Shown here: piece by piece, positions 23,522 through 34,664 of the stretch
How positions within the stretch are numbered: position 1 is the first letter of the stretch
Layout of the letters: the number at the start of each line of letters is the position of its first letter
Source: Microstegium vimineum
Lineage: Eukaryota; Streptophyta; Magnoliopsida; Poales; Poaceae
Length of the DNA stretch: 64,000 nt
Reading direction: 5' to 3'
Assembly: GCA_022036555.1 (NCBI GenBank)
Contig: CM039130.1
Span: 7,613,599 to 7,677,598, forward strand
Notes under the pieces: model-generated
Told to the model about the DNA's origin: nothing
The model's input: only the letters and a program-made list of their open reading frames with translations
The model's database searches: none
Translations under genes and position numbers: made by a program

Positions 23522-23616
23522 CATCATGTGCACAATCACGTTGATGTTTGGACACAGAACCTTGATCCGATCTCGAATGCTTCGGTTGACTACATGATGC
23601 TAAGAACATTATTGTA

Positions 23617-23886
23617 TTCTCTCTGTTCTAAATTATTTAATTTGTAGAACTGACTGTGCCTAAGATATAAACAATCCAATTTTGTCCAAACTATAATAAC
23701 TTTGATAAAGTTTACAAAAAAAGAGAAATACGTAGGACGACTTGAAATTAGTCTACTGAATATATTCTTATAATATACATATTTAATGTGGTAGTTGTTC
23801 ATATTCTTTTCTATAGATTTGATCAAAGTTACTATAGTTTGACTTTGGATAAAATGAGATGCCTTATATTTCAGGACCGAGGGAGT
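23617..23886. repeat. Stowaway MITE
   Basis: The left end has TTCTCTCTGTTCTAAATTAT and the right end ATTTCAGGACCGAGGGAGTA. The two match as inverted repeats of the CTCCCTCCGTCC type that marks Stowaway elements. TA flanks fit the superfamily's target preference. Confidence 0.65.
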
Positions 23887-23929
23887 AGATTTTTAAGTTT
23901 AACCAAAATTTATAGAAAGATGCATCAAT

Positions 23930-24325
23930 ATCTAGATAGATGCAAACATGCAAACTATTTTAAAAACATATTTCCATTGTTTGAGAATTTTTGAAATTGT
24001 GCATATCCATCCACACATATGTGTATTTTGTTGAAAAAATTTGAGATTTAAACACAATCTACAAAAATTCATGCAAAAATGATAAAATTAAGGTGTATAT
24101 GCACTACAATACAAATAAATCCTAGGAATTTCGTCTTCTAGTGCACATGGACTCCAATTTTGTTATTTTTGCATGAACTTTAGTTTGTAGATTGAGTTTG
24201 AATGTAAGATTTTGCAACAAAGTATATATATTAATGTAGTATGGATTTGCATTGTTTCAATTTTTTCGAATAACAGGAGTATGCTTTTTTGAAAAAGTTT
24301 GCATGTTTGCACCTATCTTTAGGTT
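23930..24325. repeat. MITE with long inverted ends (copy 1)
   Basis: GATGCAAACATGCAAACT near 23937 is the inverse of AGTTTGCATGTTTGCACC near 24296, with further pairing outside. The right two-thirds recur at 44230-44515. No coding capacity. Superfamily unknown. Confidence 0.55.
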
Positions 24326-24560
24326 TGCCCAATATCTATGGCACCAAATTCTTATCATCATCATCATACTAAAGAAAAAAGTGACTCTTATGTCTGTCAT
24401 TTTTTAATTGCCAAAATGTCATCACGTCTTTCCTAATCCGTATCTAATTCAGACAACACGTGTCTAGCCATAATATGAAGTCCAATTCCAAAATACATTA
24501 GAATAGATGGTGCAATATGGAGCCTCATTCCAAAATGCGTTGAAACAGATGAATGACTGT
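24326..24560. other. Intergenic
   Basis: Contains a short CATCAT run. No other feature seen. Confidence 0.3.
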
Positions 24561-24562
24561 TG

Positions 24563-24569
24563 TATAAAT
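24563..24569 (+). promoter_or_regulatory. TATA box candidate
   Basis: TATAAAT preceded by GC-poor DNA and followed 25-30 bp later by a C-rich stretch. It is positioned to serve the GC-rich exon-like segment beginning near 24600. Confidence 0.35.
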
Positions 24570-24599
24570 CCCCCCGACCCCGAGCCTCCTCATGTCATT

Positions 24600-25285
24600 C
24601 AGTGATCACACAACAAGCAACGCATGGACTTGTTGCCATTGACGTTGATGACACATGAAGGATAAGATCTTAGATAAAAAGAATCAAACAAACATCTTGA
24701 CATGAACAAAAGATTGAACATATCTACTATAATTGAAATTTTCTAAAAAGAGTAGAAAGTCTGATCTCAGACTTCTGACGCCACAGTCAGGCTCCCAACC
24801 TGCCTCGCGACAAAAAAAACCATCCCCAGCGCACGCGCACACACTCCATCCGCGCGGTCGACCGGAAGGTCTTGAATCACGCCCCCGCTCGCTAGCTTTC
24901 CCCAGCGCGGGCGCAATCTCATTCCGGATTGCTTCCCTCCGGCACGGGCGCAATCTTCTCAAGTCACCTACAAAACAAGCAGTATCCAATCCAATCCAAT
25001 CACCTACAAAGGAATCGAAAATCCTGGCATCCTCCATTCCTCCTCCGACTCCACCTGCCCCAGCGATAGCGGCGACCGGCGAGCTTTCGACCCCGGCGGA
25101 TCGACAACGGCTCCTTGCAACGGAGCCCCGCAGCCGTCCCAAGACCCCTCCCCGGCGGGCTGGTGCCCCGTCACCTACCCGTCGGACCCACCACTCCAGC
25201 CCCAACGCCCCTGCTTCCAGGCTCCCAGCTCGACCGCCCCGTACCCTGAGACCGGGGTGCCGGACCGCCGCAGCGCCAGCGCCTG
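24600..25285 (+). other. Orphan GC-rich exon-like segment
   Basis: A TATA box lies about 30 bp upstream. The segment is strongly GC-rich from 24780 with a long open frame (24733-25371) full of Pro, Arg and Ser, and it ends in a good donor (CTG|GTGAGTG at 25285/25286). This resembles the first exon of a gene, but no downstream coding exon is recognisable over the next 3 kb. I see no protein family. It may be a relic or a captured fragment. Confidence 0.3.
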
Positions 25286-28200
25286 GTGAGTGCTCCTCTC
25301 TGGTTATCCCCTCCATTTTCTTCCTGTTAGCAAGTTCTCGTCAGCCACGAACTCACGCCGATGCCAAGTAGCCTCCCTGTTCAAGACCTCACTTTTAGAT
25401 AGTACTGTACAACATTCAGAGGTTCAGAGAGTTTTAAGGTAGTTAACATTCAGAGGTATTGCCGGCCTGCGCTGCCCATACAAAGAATCAAGGACCACAA
25501 ACACATATAGGTACTGGGTCTAGCATTCTGCATTTCAGCTTTCGGTTAATTATATTGGCATCTCTTTCTTTGTACTCCGCGTATCGGTTTTCGTTTGGTT
25601 TCCAAAAAAATGCACAATGTATTATAGTTCCTCTAATTCACCAATTGACCAGTTCATTTGACATTTGCATTGACCGCTGATGTGTAGCCGAATCTAATTA
25701 TGGAAACTAAAGATGGGTGGTCTATCAGTTTTCCTTTTGGTCTAGCAAATAGATAAACTTAAGAGTCTTTTACGTTATGAATTCACTCCCTGTATGTCAC
25801 CAAGAAATACTTCATGAGATTCTGAGAATGCTTGTATGATGTTCTTGGCTGCTAGAAGGTCTTCTAAACTAGATGAGCGGTTCCGGTTGTTTATATTAAG
25901 ATTTCACACTTTCATATCGATTATCCAGCTCCTATCTCATGCAGAGTCACTTTGGTGCTTCTCTGACTGTATCAACCTGAAACTGAGAACTCAAGTTACT
26001 TTGATGCTTTTCTGGTAATAAATCTGCAACCTGATTATCTCAAGGTTTTTATATTAGCCAATTTATTTGCTAACTTGACAAATTGTGATATCACAACTTG
26101 TTCAAGAGGTTAATTTTCTTTAGTCCATATATTTTAGAATACCATGTGCCTTTGTGTTGTCAGATTTAGTTGCTTGATTTTTAGACTAAATCATTTCGTA
26201 TTGCATTGGCCATCAACTCAGTTAATTTTTGTCCCCTTCATTTCTTGTAAATTTACTTATTTCCTGAAGCACCAACTTGTGCTTACCTATTTCTGAAGCC
26301 ACTACGCACTAGCAGATAAGTTTGATGAGGTTCAGAAACTTAGGAACTGCTTCCATACTTGAAATCAAATTTATCTATAGAAAAAACATTGAACTGCTAC
26401 TGTTTTAATATATACCATTTTAGAAGATGTTTTTTTTTTGGTCAAACAGTTTGCTATATTAAATATTTGACCACCACTATATTTCAGAGTCCTTATTATG
26501 GGTTGGATTTTCATTTTTGGTACCGTCAAACAGTTTGCTCATGCAGTCAGTTGGAGAAATTATTATTTCTAGATACTATTCATTAACGGTAGTGTGCTTC
26601 TATTGGCCGTTGGGTAAATTATTATTCGATAGATACTATTCATTTACAGAAAACATGCTGGTTGACACATGACTATGGTTTCTCATCTCCAGTTTTTTCT
26701 AGAGGCTCAAAACACATATTTTAAGTCAAAAAGTGGTTGATAGAAGTACGAAGTGCTAAATTGGAGCATTCTGTTGTACTATGACAACTAACCTAGATCA
26801 TTCTTTTTGCCTTATATGATATCCACAGGTTTCAAAAGGCTACTTTAGAGGGCTGGTTTGTTGTTACCACATAATGTTGTCGGCATAACTGTATCGTTTC
26901 CACTACATCCTCAAATTTGAGATTCCGATACACAGAGTGATATATGCTCCACTGCATCCTCAATCCTGAACACTGTGTTAGAGTGATGTATTTCAGAATT
27001 AAATCACTATATGTGTTGTATATTTCCTGAACACTGTTTTTCTTAAACTTTGATATGATCTTTGTTGCTTGTTCGTCTCGCTGAATGGAGGTTAAACTGA
27101 TGTAACCAATTCTTAGAGAAAATAAGTATGGCCTTATTTTAGGCTTTTATTGTAATGCCTTGCAAGGTTCTTTATATCAATAGTACTTTAACTTTAAAAA
27201 TTAACAAACAACTTATATGCATGATACTTTAAAGTACCACATCTTGGACTTGAAATCTTATGGATTGCCTTTTATTGGTGACTAGCTGAAGCTTCGTGCT
27301 CGTACAAAGCACATTCTCCTGATTGAACTACTGAAAGGTTACATTTTTAATTGTACAACATATTTTATGTACACATACATTTTATTATAAAAAAAATGGT
27401 GAGTAGTCTGATGTGTTTACACCTTTGTTTCTTACAATATGGACTTGGTTGTTTTAGTTTCGCATCAAAACTTGGAGTTATATTTTAATTATGTATCTTT
27501 CATGAAGACTTATCGAATATTGATGTTCCAAATATCATGGTTACAATATACTAACATGATATTATGATTTCCCGTTGTAACGCACGGGCATTTAGCTTCT
27601 GGATTAGTAAAAACTTACCACTCACCATTAGTAAAATGTCAATGTGACGACTGACTGCATCTTCTGGATTAGTAAAAATTTACCACTCATCATAATTATG
27701 TGGATCTTTTGATTTGTTGATAGATGGTGTATGACTCATAACTGAGTGTCAATACACACTGCGTGTGTTTGTAAGGATTCTAACTTCAGCAACTAATGTA
27801 TTGTTTGGTGTATTCAGGATTTAGTGCACGCTAAAATTGTGTTGTGTATGTAACTAAGAAGCATTTGATGTCCCTCATGGTCAGACTATGAGACTAATGT
27901 TAAACTTAATGAGTCCGTCAAACTTTGTAATAATATTAGATTAATGCCTTTCTTAAATAGATCTGAAGGTCAATTTTATCAATTATCTAAAAACAACTTA
28001 ATAGAAAGGGATTTAATGATAATTTCTTTCACCTGAAAGTTTATTTGTGGGGGACGACCACTATGGTCGCTGCCGTCATCGCCGGTGCATGAGCGGGTGC
28101 GGGTGCCTAGATATAGTTGCGTGGGAGAGAGGATAATTTCTTTTAGCAATTTTTTCATATATGATTTTTTTATAAAATAAGATTAAATTCTTGATTTTTT

Positions 28201-28330
28201 GACAAAAGTACATGTCTTATGCCTTTTGAACTAACATTGCTCTATTTTTTTTATCAACAGAATTATGCTTTTGACTAAACCTTAATGAAGTACTTCAAAT
28301 TTGATAGAATTAACATTGGATTTAATATAA
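25286..28330. other. AT-rich region with Helitron-like hairpins
   Basis: No coding region is supported. It holds direct repeats of TTCTGGATTAGTAAAAA (about 27597 and 27661). There are also possible Helitron 3'-type hairpins: minus strand near 27272-27300 ending CTAG, and plus strand near 27571-27589 (CCCGTTGTAACGCACGGG). Confidence 0.35.
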
Positions 28331-28361
28331 CCCGTAGCGTTAACACAGGTAAATATACTAG
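28331..28361 (+). repeat. Candidate Helitron 3' terminus (worn)
   Basis: CCCGTAGCGTTAACACAGG followed by ATACTAGT at 28355-28362 resembles, with mismatches, the confirmed terminus at 29146-29175. Helitrons end in a hairpin a few bases before CTRR and insert before a T. The matching 5' TC end was not found. Confidence 0.35.
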
Positions 28362-28679
28362 TAGAAGTAAGTAACCTCAGCTCAGAGCGATCAATATTAT
28401 GGTCACCCTTTTATCAAAAAAAAATATTATGGTCAGGTCACCCAAGCTGAACATAGAAGCAACCTAGCTCGGAGCAACATCTTGAGGGAGTTATGGAGAC
28501 AGGTCTGGACGGGACGGGGCGTCGGTGTTATTTAGTTGACCAGTGGCCTGTTGGGCGAGTCATGACTTACGCTAGGGCCCAGCAGACAAACAAGCTAGCC
28601 AGGCCCAAGCTAGTCTGGGCAGTTGAGTATAAGTTGGGTGGGCCTCTAGTTCACATGTAGGCAGCCCAAGAAAACAGAT

Positions 28680-28898
28680 AGCGGAGCGGCACTCCTCTTC
28701 AAGCTCCGGAAGCGTCGGCGGCTCTCGTCTTCTTTAGACTGGCGCACCCACGTCCAACGGCTCCTCGCATACTCCTCCTCATCGTCGTCGGAACATCCAC
28801 GCGACCACGCCCCGTTCACCGTTAATAGGGCGTGCGTGGCCGCCCGGGGCACTGTTGCTGCCGGCGCTGGCAACAGCCGCAAACGTGTCCTCGACGTA
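28680..28898 (+). other. Exon-like host fragment, copy 1
   Basis: GC-rich DNA ending in CTCGAC|GTACGTCC, a strong splice donor. The last part (from 28840) is duplicated at 30183-30242. A short plus-strand frame (about 19 residues, GTVAAGAGNSRKRVL) precedes the donor. It may be the 5' end of a gene whose remainder is missing. Function unknown. Confidence 0.3.
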
Positions 28899-29145
28899 CG
28901 TCCTCCTCAACACCCTTTGATATTTATATGTAACTATATAGTATTTCCTATCCCCACTAAGATCTTGTTTAGATGTATATGTATCAACCTTAAACCACAT
29001 GGATTAAAGTGGATTGACATATACACTCCAACACATGTGGTTTGATGTTAATACATGCACATTCAAACAAGGCCTAATTCTAGGTTCGGGTCCACAACCT
29101 AAGTTTCTCTAGTACGTTGGTTCTTCTTAATTTTTAACCATTACA
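28840..29145. repeat. Duplicated flank, copy 1 (about 306 bp)
   Basis: Matches 30183-30487 along its whole length with scattered substitutions, in direct orientation. It includes a Tourist MITE (28961-29074). It ends exactly where the Helitron terminus begins. Confidence 0.85.
28961..29074. repeat. Tourist-like MITE, copy 1
   Basis: The ends GATCTTGTTTAGATG and (opposite strand) GGCCTTGTTTGAATG form inverted repeats flanked by TAA on both sides (28958-28960 and 29075-29077). It was present before the local duplication, since both copies carry it. Confidence 0.7.
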
Positions 29146-30182
29146 CTAGTATCGTGTCCGTGCGTTGCTACGGGATAACAAAACTTTTGTATTAAAAAGA
29201 CATGAATCGCAAAATAACATAACAATATTTTCCATGTGAGTAGGCTACATTGATTCGAATAAATGTAAACGTGTTACATGTCAGTATTCTTGACATTAAA
29301 ATCAAACATGTACAACTAATACTGCAGTAGTCATGTAGTGTGTATACATCATCTCCATGTAGAGCCCAATAAATATTTCGCAATACCTATGAATGCTAAC
29401 AAATATAGCGTCACTAAATTAATATTTATTATGCAATACAAATGGAATGAAAATGCATTGTAATAGGATCATTTTATATTACCTCGACTATGGCGTTAGA
29501 ACCTCCTTAAATATAATATTTTTCGTGAAAGTTTCATGCATCATTTGAGACTTCTTATCCATAACTTTTATATTTGATGCTTTTCTCTTTGCATTCTTTT
29601 GGGCCTTTTTATTTGCCTTCTTGTTTGCCTCCTCCTCCACTCCTAGGACATCATGAGGTAGCGCAAATACCTTGATATTCGCTCTTGCCGTGGCTCTAGA
29701 CATCGCAACATACAACTGCCCATGAGAGAACACCGGCGCGGACAGGTACACACTGACGTTCGGGATAGTCTGGCCCTGTGACTTGTTGACCGTCATGGCA
29801 AAGCTCAATCTGATAGGAAACTGCTTCCTTTTAAACTGGAACGGAAACATTTCTTCATCCGACAGGCATAGCGGTATTCGAGGAAGGAATACCCGCTTTC
29901 CAGCATGTTGTCCCACCACGATTTCCACGTCGATTGTATTTCTTTGGAATCCCCGCACCACCAGCCTTGTACCATTGCATAGCCTATTTGTAGGATCAAT
30001 ATTTCTAAGCAATATGACAGGAAACCCGAGCTTGAGTTTCAAGACATGTGGAGGTAGTCCGTTGGGGGTCAGACTATTAAGGAGCTCTGATGGATAGTAG
30101 TTATGTAGATCATCTACCGCAGAGTCAAAACTATGATACACTGTCTCCCCACCTTGGAACATATCAATCATTTTCATATTAA
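29146..30182 (-). mobile_element. Helitron 3' fragment, minus strand
   Basis: On the minus strand the element ends with hairpin CCGTAGCAACGCACGG followed by ACACGATACTAG, then host T. This is the CTAG|T end expected of Helitrons. The host sequence in the other duplicate reads A|T at the matching point, so the insertion between A and T is confirmed. The 5' side is truncated at about 30182, where helicase coding sequence joins the second duplicated flank directly. Confidence 0.85.
29488..30178 (-). pseudogene. Helitron PIF1-type helicase, C-terminal part
   Basis: An open frame of about 230 residues matches the C-terminal end of the PIF1-like helicase of Rep/helicase Helitrons: GFPVILLRNIDP, NGTRLVV, the TVNKSQGQTIPNVSVYL motif (helicase motif V/VI region) and YVAMSRA. 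The intact enzyme is over 1,200 residues and unwinds DNA during rolling-circle transposition. Only the last fifth is here, lacking Walker A/B and the Rep endonuclease. The listed ATG upstream lies in duplicated host DNA, so the fused start is fortuitous. The frame has no stops, which suggests a fairly recent event. Confidence 0.85.
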
Positions 30183-30487
30183 CCGCCCAGGGCACTGTTG
30201 CTGTCGGCGCTGGCAACAACCACAAACGTGTCCTCGGCGTACGTCCTCCTCAGCACCCTTTGATATTTATATGTAACTATATAGTATTTCCTACCCCCAC
30301 TAAGGCCTTGTTTGGATGCAGATGTATAACCTTAAACCATATGGATTAAAGTGGATTGACATATACACTCCAACATATGTGGTTTAATGTTAATACATGC
30401 GCATCCAAACAAGGTCTAATTCTAGGTTCTGGTCCACAACCTAAGTTTCTCTAGTACGTTGGTTCTTCTTAATTTTTAACCATTACA
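30183..30487. repeat. Duplicated flank, copy 2
   Basis: Direct copy of 28840-29145. Its inner Tourist MITE lies at 30304-30416 with intact TAA duplications (30301-30303, 30417-30419) and better-preserved ends (GGCCTTGTTTGGATGCA). After ACCATTACA it continues into ATTTATCCC, which is the unoccupied Helitron target. Confidence 0.85.
30304..30416. repeat. Tourist-like MITE, copy 2
   Basis: 113 bp with GGCCTTGTTTGGATGC-type inverted ends and 3-bp TAA duplications, typical of PIF/Harbinger-derived Tourist elements. Confidence 0.8.
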
Positions 30488-30779
30488 TTTATCCCTTACT
30501 CATTATTTCAATTCCGAGCGCTATAAAAATTAACTAAATCCAATTGTTCTGCACTTAATTTAATAACCAGTTAATTTTGTGAGACCTTAAAGGTACCTTC
30601 TTCAATCTAGCCAATATGATGTTGGAGCTGAACCTTATTTGGCGACATAAAACTTCACAACTTTTTTTTTCTGCGATTACACGGTGGCTTGATTGAAGCA
30701 TAGTCTCTATCTTCGACAACAGATGCTTCATATCTTCTCACCTTGCTTCCTAAAACACGTATATGAAAACCTCCAAGCA

Positions 30780-31450
30780 AAGCAGAAATTACTTGAAGGT
30801 CAAAAACTGCCAAGAAAAATACGAAAACCACCAAATAAATGTTTCTTGAGGGGTGACCATGAAGCAAAGGCTGCCAAGTATAGAGAGCAAGAGAAATTCA
30901 ATTTTCTTGGTGGTCCACCTCCCAAGGAGGAATTTCTTGGTGGTTCGGCCGCCACGGTAAATTGGACGACGGCAAAAGTTATGAATTGTAGTATATCTAA
31001 TTTCATGAGGGCCTCAAACTGCCAAGGGAGGATTATTTGTATGTTTGTTTCGTTACCATTACAGCTTAGAGTCATTTCTGACTAAGTTGCTAAAATATTC
31101 CATTTGTATTCACTCTGGTCAACATTGTAATGCATATCTGAGGCCCTAAACAAATTCAATGAAAACTATTTGAAGTACAAAGTTTTAGATTTCTTTGAGT
31201 ACTACTAGTTTGGGTTATAGGTCATTTGTCTGTCCAAGGTCGAAACTGTGACTTTCTTTGGCAGTTTACAACAGCACTAAAGTAAATGGGCATTGTCCTT
31301 GGTGGTTAAAAATAGCACTCAAGAAAAAAAATCACATTTTCTTGGAGGCCAAATGGAACCATCAATGGTACAAGTTAGGTTGGCGACTTATTACGACCAT
31401 CAAGGAAATGATTATTCCTTGGCGGTTGGATTTTGACACCGTGGGCATAT
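30780..31450. repeat. Region with dispersed TTGGYRGT motifs
   Basis: Variants of CTTGGTGGTT, CTTGGCAGTTT and CTTGGCGGTTGG appear at least eight times on both strands (about 30807, 30903, 30934, 31015, 31258, 31298, 31342, 31418). Clusters of a short motif in both directions resemble subterminal repeats of non-autonomous CACTA or Mutator elements. No terminal repeat or coding region was found. Confidence 0.35.
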
Positions 31451-31823
31451 ATTAACCACGTGTTCGCACCACGTCAATGCCCGTTGTGTCTTAGGCTAGT
31501 CATAGTACTAAAAATAAATCTGACATAGCAAACGGTGAAGTATTTGTGTGCGAACACACACTTTTGGATGATAACTGACTTTGATCAAGTCAGCTATCAG
31601 CCTATGCGATTAAGCACTTGCTGGTGTATCACCGATTAGTGTCAACAATTCTAATATGTATTGAGTTTCGTTGCAACACATAGGGTATGTTTGCTAATTA
31701 ATCTCACAGGTAAAATTGTTATTGATACTAATCACTGATCATGGTACGTTTTGCCATGGCTGTCAATCCACTTCTGTGCCTATAAAACCTGGTTCTGTGA
31801 TGTGTGGTCGATAGCACACTTGG
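31451..31823. other. 3' flank of the broken CRK gene
   Basis: AT-rich, no supported feature; it probably includes the former 3' UTR of the kinase pseudogene. Confidence 0.3.
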
Positions 31824-33117
31824 CTATCTACCAGTTGTGGCGGATATGGTCATCTCATTGATACTGCATAACTCAATAGTACCAGTAGTGGATGCCTCTT
31901 CATTTCCTACCCGTACATTGAAGTATGCTGGGTGCTTTGGCCTATCCAGGATCTTAGTCTTGCTGCTTAGCATTGCAACAACATCTAGCATGGTTGGTCG
32001 ATCAGCTGCATTCTCCTGTACACATAGCAATCCAATGTTTATGCACCTCGTCATTTCAGATGTTTCATGCATGGGTACCAATGAAGCATCAATGAGTTCT
32101 CTCCATCTTCCCTCTTCATATAATTGCCATGCCTGTTTTGTAATTTCATTACACAGCAATTAATGTACATATGTCTGCAAATTGATAAAAAAATAATTTT
32201 GCAGGCTACATGCATGTGTGCCAATAAACTTACATATCCAAGGATATTGATGAAATCTCCACATTCACGGCTACCAGAATTCCTTTTTCCGCTAAGGATC
32301 TCAAGAATGAGAACACCAAAGCTAAATACATCGGATTTGATAGAGAATAGGCCCTCAGAAGCATACTCTGGAGCCATGTAGCCACTAAAATGATATGTAA
32401 ATGTCAAATTACTGTATATGGTTGATTTATTATAAAGGTCTATAAATGTATGAATTTGTATGATACTTACTATGTACCAACCACTCTCCTAGTAGTGCTT
32501 TCTTCAGTGTTATTTGAACTAAATATTTTTGCTAACCCGAAATCTGAAATTTTAGGATTAAGTTCGCTGTCCAAGAGAATGTTGCTTGGTTTGAGATCTC
32601 GATGTATGACACGCAAGCGGGAGTGCTTATGTAGGTAGAGAAGTCCTTCGGCTATTCCATCAATTATAGCTAGACGTTTGTTCCAATCCAGTATAGATTT
32701 CTTACTTTCATCTGCACATCAATTAAATGTTAGTATATATAACAGGAAACTAACACCCCAAGATACATTCAGGAGATGGAAACAATATACCGAGAGATTG
32801 AGATATGCTCAGATGGCTGCTAGTGGCAATTAATAATGTATTGATGAAATTTCCATTCGTATAAAAAAATAGATATGACAAACATAAACCGTATCAAACC
32901 AAAATTAAAATGAATATACTTACCAAAGATGAAGAAGTCCAAGCTTTTGTTTGGCAAATATTTATAGACCAAAATTTTCTCCTCCCCATGAGAGCAACAT
33001 CCCAAGAGCCTAACCAAATTTGTGTGCTGGAGTTTTGCTATGAGTTGTACCTCATTTTTGAACTCTATGAAACCTTGTCCTGAATGTAAAGCAAGTCTTT
33101 AGACTACAATCCTAAGG
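31824..33117 (-). pseudogene. Cysteine-rich receptor-like kinase, 3' half (CRK-1 pseudogene)
   Basis: Four kinase exons align one-to-one with the intact gene CRK-2: about 33117-32924 (partial), 32711-32471, 32384-32234 and 32132-31824, with identical lengths for the 241- and 151-bp exons and consistent phases. Visible motifs are HRDLKPSNILLD, DFGLAK, GYMAPEYASEG and the C-lobe ending VENA/DRPTM. In the first exon the codon for the ATP-binding lysine (VAVK in CRK-2) is TAA at 33099-33101, so translation would stop there. Upstream kinase, transmembrane and ectodomain-linker exons are absent. The ectodomain exon lies at 38229-38900 on the other side of a hAT element. The last exon extends about 15 residues beyond CRK-2's stop. 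Confidence 0.85.
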
Positions 33118-33674
33118 AGTTTGCTCATAGAACTCCATAAATTGTTCAGAGTCCAAATTTAATACAAAGAGGCCAAATGAGAGGCCACATCTAGTCTAGT
33201 TCATCACTCCTCAAATAGTCCAACGGAGTAGAACTTTAATTACAGTCCAGCCAGCCATACATACATACACTAACAGAATCAAGTCGTCCACAAGTAAGCA
33301 ACGCAAAAGAACATGTCAGCAAGCATATTGTCAATGTTAATTGCCACTGGCACCTTTGTGTTTCATGACAGTCATCCACCCATCACCATGTACACACCAA
33401 AAAATCACCTCCAAAACCACTGTTGGAGGACTGCTGCTGGACTGTACCTAAAAAACATGCATGAAACAACCATTTATCAAATTTCAGATGGTTCAATTGA
33501 CAACTATGTATTGCTTTCCAGTGAAACATAAGATTTATCATTTAGGAAATACACAACAATCAAATATAGAAGCAACAATTATTATATATAGGTACCAAAG
33601 CGTATTACCTTGACATAAAAGTCCTACTACTCTCTCTCATAGAGAGTAGAGAGGCTCTGAGTCCTCATTCTTTT
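33118..33674. other. Between the CRK-1 kinase end and the hAT transposase
   Basis: No CRK homology and no coding region supported. It may contain the 3' untranslated end of the hAT element, but I could not find the expected inverted copy of the right terminus. Confidence 0.35.
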
Positions 33675-34370
33675 CTACCGCAGTCTTCCAGATCTACGGT
33701 CATTAGGATTACCATCTTCCTCATCTAAAGCTTCAAAGTCCACTATTGGTGCAGCTACCACAGGCTCATCATCATCACCACCATTGTCGTCGTCAATGTC
33801 ATCATCTATAGCTAAGTCATCCCGATACTCATCCTCATTTTGTTCTTCATCACTCTCCCCCAACTCAAACTCAATCTCATCCTCATCCACATCCACATCC
33901 ACCCTAGCCCTCTTTCCATGAGATGAATTGCCTAAATGGCTGCGACACAGAGCATCCAAACTAGGGCCTACATCACTCATAGATCTATCTAACCAGTCCC
34001 ATATTGGATTGTTCTCATCAAAAATTGCAGCATCTAACATCATAGAACATGGATCAACTTCCTTGTCCTTCTATTGGTATCCACTGTCCTCCCGGATACG
34101 CTCCTTCAAGTTATAATGCACATACACAAGTTTATGCAACTTGTCATAACCAAGCTTGTTCCTAATTTTTGTATGCACCAGTGCAAAAGTGCTCCAGTTT
34201 CTCTCACAACCACTAGATGACACACATTGTGAAACAATATGCAATGCATACTTCTGCAAAGTAAGCACTTCTCCTCCAAACTGGAACCACCAATCAGCTA
34301 CCAAAATAAGAATGGAAGTCAGCCACAAGAAAAAACACAGATTAAACAATCTAATGAACATGTAACTAAA

Positions 34371-34664
34371 ATAGTGAATTAGTATTTGGCATGTTCAGTT
34401 ATAGCATTAAGATGCTGCTGTAGCGTACGGGTTTTGTCATTACAGTAAATTGAGAGAGAAAAAGGTGCTGCTATAGCACCAACACCTTATTACTGAGAAA
34501 AATGAGGCAGCTGCAATATAGTGAATTAGTATTTGGCATGTTCAGTTATAGCATTAAGATGCTGCTGTAGTGTACGGGTTTTGTCATTACAGTAAATTGA
34601 GAGAAAAAGGTGATGCTATAGCACCAGCACCTTATTACTGAGAAAAATGGGGCAGCTGCAATAA
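34371..34664. repeat. Two-copy tandem repeat, 147-bp unit
   Basis: Units 34371-34517 and 34518-34664 differ at only a few positions plus a 2-bp indel. The repeat lies in a transposase intron. Confidence 0.9.

Noticed and set aside
23357..23609. Tyr/Ile repeat proteins
   Set aside because: Translations of a (TA)n microsatellite.
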